A program made the translations under genes and the position numbers. A stretch of DNA of 64,000 nt from Gemmata massiliana (GTDB lineage: Bacteria > Planctomycetota > Planctomycetia > Gemmatales > Gemmataceae). Within the stretch, counting starts at the first letter, position 1; each line of letters opens with the position of its first letter. Positions 8,572 to 16,531 of this stretch are shown here, piece after piece. The notes beneath the pieces were generated by a model. The model did no database searches. It was not told where the DNA came from and saw only the letters and a program-made list of their open reading frames with translations. The DNA is taken from assembly GCA_000531095.1 (NCBI GenBank), contig HG799465.1, forward strand, positions 486,354 to 550,353. The letters run 5' to 3'.

Positions 8572-8590
8572 GCGGGGCCATGAGCCCCGC
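8572..8590 (-). promoter_or_regulatory. Expression-platform hairpin of the SAM riboswitch
   Basis: Downstream of the aptamer a perfect stem (GCGGGGC with GCCCCGC) is flanked by UCUUAUCU at 8559-8568. This can pair with the AGAUAAGA that forms the 3' side of aptamer helix P1. The two pairings exclude each other, as expected for a riboswitch switch. A second stem (CCGCC/GGCGG, 8535-8550) follows without a clear U-run, so control could be by termination or by translation. Confidence 0.5.
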
Positions 8591-8595
8591 GCGAG

Positions 8596-8763
8596 ATCTT
8601 ATCTTCCCCGGCCATACCGCTTCCCCCGTTGTTCGGGAGCCGCGGCGTTTGCCGGGCAGGAGTTAGCACCTGCATCGCGTGCCGCACGTCGGGAACGTGT
8701 AGCAGTAGACCGGTTGCTGTGGCGTCGTCGGGCCTGGCCCCTCAGCCACTCTGGATAAGATAC
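8596..8763 (-). promoter_or_regulatory. SAM-I (S-box) riboswitch aptamer
   Basis: Read on the minus strand, the sequence has the S-box consensus pieces in order: CTTATCCAGAG, GTGGCTGAGGG, a GGCCCGACGACGCC segment, CAGCAACC, then CAGGTGCTAACTCCTGC, and finally GAAGATAAGATC. The 5' end pairs with the 3' end (AUCUUAUC with GAUAAGAU) to form helix P1. These are the invariant elements of the SAM-I aptamer, which senses S-adenosylmethionine and shuts off methionine and sulfur genes. The next gene is the threonine-synthase-like enzyme, about 110 bases beyond the expression platform. Confidence 0.88.
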
Positions 8764-8867
8764 TCACCAACTTAAGTTTTCAATAACGGCTGCGCACGCA
8801 CAGCGCGTTGGAAGAAAGATACGGTACTTTCGCGAATACGGCAACAGCATTCGGGTGTTTTTCACGT

Positions 8868-10349
8868 TCAGGGCGCTTTGGACAACAGCTCTTCCTCTCC
8901 AGTCTCAGTCGCAACTCGTCGCATGAGCCCCTTCGCATCGAAATAGAGCCACTTTCCGTCACCACTGAACACCGGACCTGCCCTACCGACGCTATCCAAC
9001 ACGTCCAGCAATTGAAGGTCAATCCGATAAAGGCGCCGGCCATCGGCGACACGAATCAAATCACAACGTCTACTACCAGCGGTGACACCAGCCAAGTAAC
9101 GGCCGTCGGACGAAAGAGCAAGCCGACTGTACACACCGGATGGCCCGCCCGCGACCGGAAATGCCCCGGTACGAACCCCGTCGTTGGTGCGGTGAAATGT
9201 CAGCTCACACGCCCCGTGCCCGGCCATAGAGCAAACTGCGATTGTCTTACCATCCGCGGACGCGGTGTAACTGGCTGCCCGATAGCTGAGATCTTTTAAC
9301 CGCAACACCACAGGCGGTGCGTCTGACAACGGATCCCACGCTGCCAATTCTGGCCCCGAAGTGTCCCTCAAATCTCTGAGACTCACGACCCGTTTGAGCG
9401 CGGGAACGTAGGTCATGCCCCGGTTCATATCGAGTTCCTCTCGAGCGGGACTTTGCAATCCCTTCCTCTGCGCGACAGTTCCGTCCGTCCGGATCAGGAG
9501 GACCGTGCCACCATCGATCAGCACAAGTGCGGAACCGTCCTCCGTAAACGTCATCGTCCCCACGAGAGGGGCGTCAGACGGAAGTTGAACCGCTTTCACG
9601 ACCCGATTCGTTTCAAGAGAGAAAAACTCGACTTTGCGTTGAAGCAATGGACGAACTGCGAGCAACGTACCATCAGGAGAAACGAGAGATTGGATTAGAG
9701 GGCCAGACAGCGGAGCGATTTTCAGTGGTTGGGTACGGAAATCCCAAACCCAAACTTCATTTTCACGGGTGCGATCGGCTCCCTTTTCCAACCGGGCAGC
9801 GCCACCGATGACCATTCGCTTCCCGTCTCCAAGTAACGAAAACGAGCGAACCTCTCGGAACTCGGGTAGCTTAGGCGGGTCGACAGACGGGTTCGGGACG
9901 GCGGAACCAGGTTCGCCTGAACCGACCTCCTTTGCCGGAGGATCGGCGCTCGTGTTCGCCGGGGCATTGTCTTCGCTCTGACCACGGCTCATGTAGTAGA
10001 CCGCGCCGGCCACCACACCGACCGTTATTACGAGGCTGAAAGCGGCGACCACGCCCACGACGACGTTTCGCGTTGTGCGCGATTCGCTCTCAGGCCCTGC
10101 GGCGCGTGACCGGTTCCGGCGAGGCCACTCGTCGTCTTCCACCACGATCTTCTTCCGCGCCCCCTTGCGCCCTGTACTCGCCTCAACCGGCGATTCATCC
10201 TCCACCACCTCGAAGGCCGGAACGTCCGCCACTGGTGCCGGAACCGCGAGCACCGTCTGGCACTTGGGGCACTTGACCTTCTTACCGGCCGCGGCGTCGG
10301 GCGCGTTCATCCGGGCCGAGCAACCGGGGCACGTGATGGGGATGGGCAT
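8868..10349 (-). CDS. Zinc-ribbon, single-pass membrane protein with WD40-like propeller
   Basis: The 493-residue protein starts with a small zinc ribbon (ITCPGCSARM with VKCPKCQTVL, residues 6-34) of the type common at planctomycete protein N-termini. An acidic/basic linker follows, then one membrane helix at about residues 95-118 (VVVGVVAAFSLVITVGVVAGAV) and a proline-rich spacer. The rest is a beta-propeller with repeated SPDGTLLAV, SADGKTIAV, SSDGRYLAG and SGDGKWLYF blades. The cytoplasmic ribbon and extracytoplasmic propeller suggest a sensor or scaffold. No enzyme motif is present. Confidence 0.75.
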   Translation of the reverse strand: MPIPITCPGCSARMNAPDAAAGKKVKCPKCQTVLAVPAPVADVPAFEVVEDESPVEASTGRKGARKKIVVEDDEWPRRNRSRAAGPESESRTTRNVVVGVVAAFSLVITVGVVAGAVYYMSRGQSEDNAPANTSADPPAKEVGSGEPGSAVPNPSVDPPKLPEFREVRSFSLLGDGKRMVIGGAARLEKGADRTRENEVWVWDFRTQPLKIAPLSGPLIQSLVSPDGTLLAVRPLLQRKVEFFSLETNRVVKAVQLPSDAPLVGTMTFTEDGSALVLIDGGTVLLIRTDGTVAQRKGLQSPAREELDMNRGMTYVPALKRVVSLRDLRDTSGPELAAWDPLSDAPPVVLRLKDLSYRAASYTASADGKTIAVCSMAGHGACELTFHRTNDGVRTGAFPVAGGPSGVYSRLALSSDGRYLAGVTAGSRRCDLIRVADGRRLYRIDLQLLDVLDSVGRAGPVFSGDGKWLYFDAKGLMRRVATETGEEELLSKAP

Positions 10350-10452
10350 AATAGGGGAGCCTCGAGAAAAGAACGCGGGACGGCGGAACCTGCGTCAAAA
10401 CGGATACGTCGTCGCGGCCTCGGCGACGTTCAGGGAACATTCGCAGCACGGT

Positions 10453-10893
10453 TCAGGCAGAAGCGGAAGCCGAACTCTCTTGACTCCGAGCGAGCAGTGA
10501 TTCAACTACCCCGCGAACCTGCTTCGACTGAAGCACGCGCTTTACCAAATCTTTAAACTCTTGGGACGTCGATGCCTCCGGACGCCACTCCCGTTCTGTG
10601 TCGTAATGGTCGGCATCGGGCTCAAATATGGCGGCCTCAAGCGTCGCTGGGTAGGGCTCGTTTATGGCGTGTATTACGGTTAGCACCGTGCGGCGCTCGC
10701 CGCTGAGCGCCGGGGCGATCAATTGAAGCTCGTGAGTCACGCTCCTCTGCGAAGATGCGGTCACCACCTCGGCTTCCAACAACCCGTGAGTCTTCGCGGA
10801 CAGCGCTCCAGCTTGGATTCGCAATACGGCTAACGGCGACAGAATTTTCACGTCAAAATCGTCGGGCCAGTAGCTCGTCATCTCATCGGCCAT
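10453..10893 (-). CDS. Conserved hypothetical protein, 146 aa
   Basis: Not recognised. The ATG at 10893 follows GGGGGAA and gives MADEMTSYWPDDFDVKILSP, although the frame is open further upstream inside the neighbouring gene. The protein has beta-rich segments (LRIQAGALSAKT, LEAEVVTASS, THELQLIAPAL, RTVLTVIHAI) and a C-terminal helix ending in an Ser/Ala-rich tail. It lies 14 bases after the endonuclease-like gene and is likely co-transcribed with it. Confidence 0.65.
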   Translation of the reverse strand: MADEMTSYWPDDFDVKILSPLAVLRIQAGALSAKTHGLLEAEVVTASSQRSVTHELQLIAPALSGERRTVLTVIHAINEPYPATLEAAIFEPDADHYDTEREWRPEASTSQEFKDLVKRVLQSKQVRGVVESLLARSQESSASASA

Positions 10894-10907
10894 GATTCCC
10901 CCGGCGG

Positions 10908-11726
10908 TCACCAGTCGAGTCGGAACACTAGCGGTAAGTGATCGGAACCACTTGCCGCGTCCGGTAGACCGTTGACAGTAAGCAACGTGTTCACACCGTC
11001 CGTGTCGGGAACGATCACGTCGCGAAGGTGATTCATCAGTTGCGCCCGCAACAACACCTGATCGTAGGTGTTCCAAAAGTAGTTTACACTCCCAGAAGGG
11101 GAGCGATAGTAGGTGCCCGAGGGACCAGGGGTTCGGTCCCCGAGGGCGCCCCACATCGGGTTGTAGAAGAGCGGGTATTCGGTGCCCCGCACTTCGCGCT
11201 CGCCGCCCAATCGGGCGACCACGTCGCGGCTCATCGCGGCCTGAAGTCCGCCGGCCCAAACGACCGAACTCTCGAATGGGTTGGCGTTCAAATCGCCGAC
11301 AACGATCGTGCGCTCGTGCCCCTGCTGGGTTTCTGTGGCGCGAATATTCGCGGCCAGTTGGTTCGCGACCAGCAGTTGGTCCATTTCGCCCGCGTGGAGC
11401 TTGCTCGGCAGGTGCGCAACGAACAACAAAAAAGCCGGGCGGCGGCCGATTTGGACCCGGAACGTCAGCCACGCTTCGAGCGGATCTTGGTACAGAGCGT
11501 GCCAACGAGTGGTAGGCAGCCGCGTGTAAAGTTGAAGTCTCGAACCCGATCCCGGAACGAGGGCGAAAGAGCCTGTCCCCGTGGCGCCCAGCGCCGCTAC
11601 GATCGTTGCGGGCGGTATGTGGCACTCTGCGAGTACCACCACGTCGGCCGCGTGCGCAACAACCAAGTTGCGCACGCGGTCCGAGAGTAGCTTCTTCTTA
11701 ATGTTCCAGAACAGAAACGTAATCAC
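10908..11726 (-). CDS. Endonuclease/exonuclease/phosphatase (EEP) family protein
   Basis: The 272-residue protein starts at a GTG (11726) preceded by AAGGA, giving MITFLFWNIKKK. The DNase I-like metal-dependent fold is shown by FWNIKK near the N-terminus (Asn), VVLAECHIPP (Glu), VVGDLNANPFES (the catalytic GDxN) and GSDHLPLVF (the final Asp-His pair). These residues carry metal and catalysis in the family, so it should cleave a phosphodiester or phosphomonoester. The substrate (DNA, RNA or lipid headgroup) cannot be read from sequence. No signal peptide is seen. Confidence 0.8.
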   Translation of the reverse strand: MITFLFWNIKKKLLSDRVRNLVVAHAADVVVLAECHIPPATIVAALGATGTGSFALVPGSGSRLQLYTRLPTTRWHALYQDPLEAWLTFRVQIGRRPAFLLFVAHLPSKLHAGEMDQLLVANQLAANIRATETQQGHERTIVVGDLNANPFESSVVWAGGLQAAMSRDVVARLGGEREVRGTEYPLFYNPMWGALGDRTPGPSGTYYRSPSGSVNYFWNTYDQVLLRAQLMNHLRDVIVPDTDGVNTLLTVNGLPDAASGSDHLPLVFRLDW

Positions 11727-11743
11727 GGGCGATCCTTCGCAAA

Positions 11744-12625
11744 TCACGTCCCCATGATGTTGTAACCGCAGTCCACGTAGAGGATCTGACCGGTCACGGC
11801 GCTGGCGAACGGGCTGCACAGGTAGAGGGCCGCGTTCGCGACCTCTTCCGGCTCGATCGGCCGGCGCAGCGGGGAGTGCTCGGCCGCGTGCGTGATGAGC
11901 TTGTCGAAGTCCGGGTTGATCGCCCGCGCCGCGCGACTGGCGTAGGGGCCGGCGGAGATCAGGTTCACGCGGACGTTCTTGTCGCCCACGAACCACGAGA
12001 GCTGCTTCGCGTCCATCTGGAGCGCGGCCTTGCACGTCCCCATGCCGCCCCCGTAGTGCGGGACCACCCGCTCCCCGGCGACGTAGGTCAGCCCCACCAC
12101 GCTCGCCCCGCCCGGGCGGTTCGCCATGTGCGGCGCCGCCGCCCGAACCATGCTCACGAGCGAGTACGCCGAGATCCCCATCGCCTCGTGGTACGCCTTC
12201 CGGCTCGTCTCGATCAGCGACTTCTTGATTTCCGAGCTGAACGCGATCGAGTGAATGAGGATATCGATCCCGCCGAACTCCTTCGCGACCGCGTCCACGG
12301 TGCCCTGGATCGAGTATTCCGGGAACTGCGCGTACCGGCGGTTGGTGCGGATCTCCTCCGGCACGTCGGCCATCGTGTCGTAGCTCGCGTCGCACGGGAA
12401 CAGTTTGGCCGGCTTGAACTCGCTCCCGTCCGGCAGCAGGCGCGACTCCCGGTCCACGTCGCGGGTGAGCACCCCCTCGACGATCCCCATCACGCGCGGG
12501 TGGCACGCGAGCACGACCGTGGCCCCGGCCGCCTGGAGCGTTTTCCCGATGTACCACGCGAAGCTAATGTTGTCGCCGACGCCGGAGACGAGTGCGACTT
12601 TGCCCGAGAGATTAATGGGGAGCAT
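11744..12625 (-). CDS. fabI: Enoyl-[acyl-carrier-protein] reductase (NADH), plant/chlamydial type
   Basis: The 293-residue enzyme carries out the last reduction of fatty-acid elongation. It begins MLPINLSGKVALVSGVGD, has the NAD-binding glycine motif, and the catalytic Tyr181, Tyr191 and Lys199. The spacing from Tyr191 to Lys199 is seven residues (YGGGMGTCK), as in plant and Chlamydia enzymes, against six in E. coli FabI. An extra loop at residues 55-95 also fits the longer plant/chlamydial form. ATG at 12625 is preceded by GAGG. Triclosan-type inhibitors target this family. Confidence 0.92.
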   Translation of the reverse strand: MLPINLSGKVALVSGVGDNISFAWYIGKTLQAAGATVVLACHPRVMGIVEGVLTRDVDRESRLLPDGSEFKPAKLFPCDASYDTMADVPEEIRTNRRYAQFPEYSIQGTVDAVAKEFGGIDILIHSIAFSSEIKKSLIETSRKAYHEAMGISAYSLVSMVRAAAPHMANRPGGASVVGLTYVAGERVVPHYGGGMGTCKAALQMDAKQLSWFVGDKNVRVNLISAGPYASRAARAINPDFDKLITHAAEHSPLRRPIEPEEVANAALYLCSPFASAVTGQILYVDCGYNIMGT

Positions 12626-12645
12626 GAGAGCCTCTGAAAATGACA

Positions 12646-12676
12646 CGGCACGCGGACCGTTCTTGTCCGCGTGCCG
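12646..12676. terminator. Strong hairpin between ABC permease and fabI
   Basis: A 12-bp perfect stem (CGGCACGCGGAC with GTCCGCGTGCCG) has an 8-base loop. On the plus strand it is followed by TTTTATT, on the minus strand by TGTCATTTTC. Both neighbouring genes run leftwards, so it probably ends the ABC transporter transcript just upstream of fabI. Confidence 0.55.
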
Positions 12677-12765
12677 TTTTATTGATCCGGTTCTGCGACG
12701 GCTTCCGCTCCTGGCTCCTACGCCCCGGCGCCGAGTACAAGTTCAAGCCGTACCCAAACGGTGGC

Positions 12766-13812
12766 CTAGCGCCAGCGGAAAATGCGAAGCGCGATCGCGA
12801 AACTGATACCGCCCCACAAAGTAAGCACGATCAGCGGGTGCGGGAGCGCCTCCCAACCGGCACCATCGTTCATGACCGCACGCAGCCCGTCGTTCAGCGC
12901 GGTAAGCGGCAGCGCCTGAATGAACGGCTGCATCCCCTCCGGGAACCGTGCCGCGGAGAAAAACACGCCCGAAAGCACGTACATCGGAAGCATGACCGCG
13001 TTCACCAGCCCCGCGACCGTTTCCATCGTGCGCGCGCGCGAACCGATGAGTAACCCCAGCCCGGCGAACCCGGCTCCCCCGATCGCGACGAGCGCGAGAA
13101 AAACGAGCGGGTTCCCGCGCACGCGGATGTCGAACACGAGGTACGTGACCCCGAGCAAAAGCCCAATATCGATGAACGTGAAGATGAGCCGACTCAACAT
13201 CATACTCAGCAGAAAATCGGACCGGCGCATCGGCGTCGCCTGGAAGCGCTTCAAGAGCTTGCGCACGCGCAGGTCACCGACCGCGAACCCCACACCGAAC
13301 AACCCACCCCCGAGCAAGTTCATGCCGAGCAAGCCGGGGATCAGGAAGTCGATGTAGCGCCCACCCGGTTCAGTCACAGCGGTTTCGGTCGGGAGCGCCT
13401 GAGTCGGGTGCGCGGACCGTAACAGGGCGCGGTCTGCGGCGTTGCGCGCGAGCACGCTTTCAGAGCGAGTCTCATCGAACAGGTACTCGTGACCGCCCGC
13501 GGTTCCCGGGCGCGGGATGACGATCACGTCCGTTTTCGACGTGCGGAGCCGCTTGCGGCTGGTCGCTTCGTCGTTGAACGCGACATTGAGCCCCGGATCG
13601 GCCCCGAGCTTCTCGCGCAACTTCTCGGCCGCGCTGGGGTTCGCCGGGTCGAACAAGATGTCCACGTTCGATGCGGGCACGGGCTTCTCGCTGAACGCCA
13701 TCCCGAGCACGCACGCGAGAATCAGCGGGAACCCGTACACCCAGAAGAGCGCCGCCGGCTCGCGGTAAAACTCGCGGAACCGGGCCAGCGTCAGTTGCCA
13801 GAGTGGAGACAT
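12766..13812 (-). CDS. ABC-2 type exporter permease
   Basis: The 348-residue membrane protein has one N-terminal helix (FWVYGFPLILACVLGMAF), then an extracytoplasmic domain of about 120 residues. A cluster of five further helices follows from about residue 157 (FLIPGLLGMNLLGGGLFGVG onward), ending IALRIFRWR. The layout is that of ABC2_membrane-type permeases such as YadH/NodJ relatives. The cognate ATPase gene lies immediately upstream but carries a frameshift, so the transporter may be inactive. The substrate is unknown. Confidence 0.85.
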   Translation of the reverse strand: MSPLWQLTLARFREFYREPAALFWVYGFPLILACVLGMAFSEKPVPASNVDILFDPANPSAAEKLREKLGADPGLNVAFNDEATSRKRLRTSKTDVIVIPRPGTAGGHEYLFDETRSESVLARNAADRALLRSAHPTQALPTETAVTEPGGRYIDFLIPGLLGMNLLGGGLFGVGFAVGDLRVRKLLKRFQATPMRRSDFLLSMMLSRLIFTFIDIGLLLGVTYLVFDIRVRGNPLVFLALVAIGGAGFAGLGLLIGSRARTMETVAGLVNAVMLPMYVLSGVFFSAARFPEGMQPFIQALPLTALNDGLRAVMNDGAGWEALPHPLIVLTLWGGISFAIALRIFRWR

Positions 13813-13904
13813 AGTTCCGAGTTCCAGGTGCCCAGTTCCAGAGTTAAAAACACACGTTCCGGTTCGAGTCGGTTTTCAACTCAGAACCTGGAACTCGGAA
13901 CTAT
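13811..13904. repeat. 19-bp perfect inverted repeat between ATPase and permease genes
   Basis: Arms at 13811-13829 and 13886-13904 (ATAGTTCCGAGTTCCAGGT and its complement) enclose a 56-base spacer with further GTTCC/GGAAC half-copies. The left arm abuts the permease start and the right arm supplies the ATPase stop codon. It looks like a small palindromic repeat element inserted in the operon. Confidence 0.8.
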
Positions 13905-14850
13905 GATTCGTCGCGCAGGTGGCGCCCGGTAAGCGTTACGAACACGTCTTCGAGGGTTGCAGTGCGAGTCGTGAGGCCCGCGATCTTCACTCCGACCGTT
14001 CGCACAAGGTCGAGAAGTGCGGGAAGCGCGCGGTGCGGCTCGCTCGCGGTGATCGTAACGTGGTCGCCCTCTTCTCGCACCGAGTTCACGGTAGGCAGAT
14101 TCGAGAGTTCGGCGGTTCGGGGGCGAGTTGAACTGGTCGGATCGATATCGAGATCGATGACGTGCTCCCCACCAACGCGGGCGATCAGTTCCGCGGGCGT
14201 GCCGAGCGCGATCACCTTTCCGTGGTCGATCACCGCGACGCGGTCGCACAACCGCTCGGCTTCGTCCATGTAGTGCGTGGTGATAACGACCGTGCGCCCG
14301 CGGTCCTTGATCGAGCGAATCACGTCCCAGAGCTGGCGCCGGGATTGCGGGTCAAGCCCCGTAGTCGGCTCGTCGAGGAAGAGCAACTCTGGGTCGCCGA
14401 CGAGCGCGGTGGCAACCGCGAGCCGCTGGCGCTGCCCACCGGAGAGCTTGTCGACGTAAAGCGTTTGGCCTTCTCTTTCGAGGCTCACGCGGCCGATGGC
14501 CTTCGTTCCGGCGCGATGCCGACCGAGTAGAACGAGCGAAACAGCGTAACCGTTTCGCGCACCGTGAGTTTGTCCGAGAGCCGCGTTTCCTGAAGCGAGA
14601 TCCCGATCTTGTTGCGGATCTCGGTGTCGTTTGTGCCCCACTTCAGCCCGAGGATCTCCACCTCGCCCGCGGTCGGGTCGAGCAGCCCCTCGATGATTTC
14701 GAGGGTCGTGGTCTTTCCGGCCCCGTTGGGACCGAGCAGCCCGAAGCACTCCCCGACGTTCACCTCCAGATCGAGACCGCGCACGGCCTCGACCGGCGGT
14801 CGAGCGGGGTACGTCTTCACGAGGCCGCTAACGCGAATGGCAGGGATCAT
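13901..14850 (-). pseudogene. ABC exporter ATP-binding subunit, single frameshift
   Basis: From 14850 one frame encodes the N-terminal half: MIPAIRVSGLVKTYPARPP, Walker A GPNGAGKTTT and the Q-loop (ISLQETRLS), reading into FRSFYS before stopping at 14485. The second half continues in another frame: signature LSGGQRQRL, Walker B LLFLDEPTTGLD, the H-loop (VVITTHYMDEAE) and a C-terminal domain ending at 13901. The two halves together make a normal-length ATPase of about 317 residues. The span is 950 bases, one short of a whole number of codons, so a 1-base loss near 14500-14535 is indicated. It may be a true mutation, a sequencing error or programmed slippage. No classical slippery heptamer was seen. 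Confidence 0.8.
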
Positions 14851-14972
14851 ACGTTCAGATTTAGGGAAACGGGAACGAAACGGTCACCGTTATGGGCGCG
14901 AGAAATGTAACCCGGTGCCAAATCCGTTCGGGGTCGGGCGACCGACACAGACACCGCCGCGCACAATGAGGT

Positions 14973-15815
14973 TCACAGAAATCCGCGACGCGCCAAACAC
15001 GCGAAGTCCATCCCCCACGCGACGCCGATGTGAAGCGCGGCGCCGAGCCAGACCGACCGCGTAACGAGGCTCATGAACCCGAGCACGACGCCCGCAATAA
15101 TCGACGCGGTCGCTTCCGGCATGGGCTTACCGAAGTGAATGAGGACGTAGGGCACGACCGAGACGAACACCGTGTACATGCCGAACCGGTGCTTGGTTCC
15201 GTGAATGATGAACCCGCGGAAGAAGAATTCCAGACTCACGAACTGTGCGGCGTAAGCAAGTTCCCATTTCCACAAGTCTTTCCGAACGTGCTCAGGCGAA
15301 CCGAACCGAAAGAACGGGTACGTTTGCTGGAACCGGTCCTCGCCCGAGCAGACCCACACGAGCGGGACCATGACCAGCGTGAACAACACGTACAGCGGCC
15401 ACGCATTGAGGACGCCGCGTAACTTCAGCCCGTAATCGGCCGGGCGCGCACGAAACCCAATCGTGAGAACCAGTAGCGGAATGATCGCATACGTGAGGAC
15501 CGCGATACCCGCCCACCACAGGCGGGCAGCGAGCTGGTCGCCGCTCCATTTGCGAAGTATCGCGTCGACCTCGGCGCCGGAATCCGGTCCACTGAACGTG
15601 GACGCCAGGAACCGGGCCGTTCCGAGCACCTGACCGGGGGTCGCGGTGTACTGCTGAAGCGTGAGGCAAATCGCGGCGGTGAGCAGAACCGTGGGCGTCT
15701 TCCAGTCGACCCGCCGGCCCTCGTCGGAAAGCCGGTACGCGAGCGACTCCGCTTCGACCCGACGGAGCGGCTCGCCGAACCACGTTTGCCAAACGTGCAG
15801 CAACAGTTTGGTCAT
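14973..15815 (-). CDS. CPBP-family intramembrane protease-like protein
   Basis: The 280-residue protein is polytopic with hydrophobic segments throughout. It holds the CPBP (CaaX protease and bacteriocin-processing) motifs: SLEFFFRGF in place of the usual EExxxR, then VLIHFGKPMPEA with the conserved histidine, and LGAALHIGVAWGMD with the last histidine. The first Glu of the EE pair is not conserved (LE), while Glu and Arg with the correct spacing are. Members cleave prenylated or other membrane substrates or serve in immunity. The function here is unknown. Confidence 0.8.
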   Translation of the reverse strand: MTKLLLHVWQTWFGEPLRRVEAESLAYRLSDEGRRVDWKTPTVLLTAAICLTLQQYTATPGQVLGTARFLASTFSGPDSGAEVDAILRKWSGDQLAARLWWAGIAVLTYAIIPLLVLTIGFRARPADYGLKLRGVLNAWPLYVLFTLVMVPLVWVCSGEDRFQQTYPFFRFGSPEHVRKDLWKWELAYAAQFVSLEFFFRGFIIHGTKHRFGMYTVFVSVVPYVLIHFGKPMPEATASIIAGVVLGFMSLVTRSVWLGAALHIGVAWGMDFACLARRGFL

Positions 15816-15891
15816 CGGCCCGAATCACCGCGGAGAACGAACGGGAGTGTCTGCGAAAGTGTACTGGCGCTCCGAGAAATGAGAAAGAGCG

Positions 15892-16482
15892 CTACTCTTT
15901 GCCGAGCACCAGATCCACCACCCAGCACCCGCGCACGTGCGGCCCCGGGCCGCGGCAGTGGTCCAGCACATCGGCACGGTCGCAGCCCGCGTCCTGGAGC
16001 GCGTCCGCCAGGATCGGCATCGCGCCGAACTCGCGCGACTCGTACATCTGCGCCGCCAGCGCGACAGCGGTCGAGGTGCGCCACGCGGAGGAGAAGGCGA
16101 CGGGGCGGAACGGGTTGCCGATGACTTCGTGAATCAGCCTTAGTGGGTAATCGGCCAGAGTAGTATGATTGAACGCGACGAGCTTCCTCAACGCCTTCAC
16201 CACGCCGTTTGTGTCGGTCGGCCACAAGATGTGAGCGAATCTCCAGTTCCCGGGACGGGCGTAAAGCTCCGACTCGAATTCGTCCCACGGCCGCGGTCGG
16301 TCCGCTGCGGCTTCGATGAGGTCTTCACAGAGCTTCGCATCTCCGCTCTCAGGGAGGCGTTGCAGGCCGCGGACGAAAGCCGCGGCGATTAGTCGCATTT
16401 TCCGAATCGATGCGTGTTCTTGCACGACGAGAAACTGCCGCGGGTAGGCATCATTCTCATTCAGCCATTCCGCTTCGGTCAT
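15892..16482 (-). CDS. Planctomycete-specific protein with MTEAEWL start, 196 aa
   Basis: This belongs to a family that I recognise as widespread in Gemmata-type planctomycetes. Members begin MTEAEWL, carry NPFRPVAF in the middle, then an alpha-helical segment and a strongly conserved end (LADALQDAGCDRADVLDHCRGPGPHVRGCWVVDL). The function is unknown. The cysteine/histidine-containing C-terminus could bind metal, but this is a guess. No signal peptide or membrane helix is visible. It is monocistronic between two leftward genes. Confidence 0.8.
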   Translation of the reverse strand: MTEAEWLNENDAYPRQFLVVQEHASIRKMRLIAAAFVRGLQRLPESGDAKLCEDLIEAAADRPRPWDEFESELYARPGNWRFAHILWPTDTNGVVKALRKLVAFNHTTLADYPLRLIHEVIGNPFRPVAFSSAWRTSTAVALAAQMYESREFGAMPILADALQDAGCDRADVLDHCRGPGPHVRGCWVVDLVLGKE

Positions 16483-16531
16483 CGGTTATCCCCGGAAACC
16501 GCTCCAGCATGACCGATCTGCGGCCACGGGT

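Noticed and set aside
8504..8758. Rightward open frame of 84 codons
   Set aside because: It falls on the complement of the SAM riboswitch and its expression platform, which explain the sequence.
12405..12806. Rightward frame over the start of fabI
   Set aside because: Shadow of fabI plus the hairpin. No independent coding signal.
14485..14540. Programmed -1 frameshift in the ABC ATPase
   Set aside because: The direction would fit, but no X-XXY-YYZ slippery site or downstream stimulator was visible, so a plain indel is preferred.
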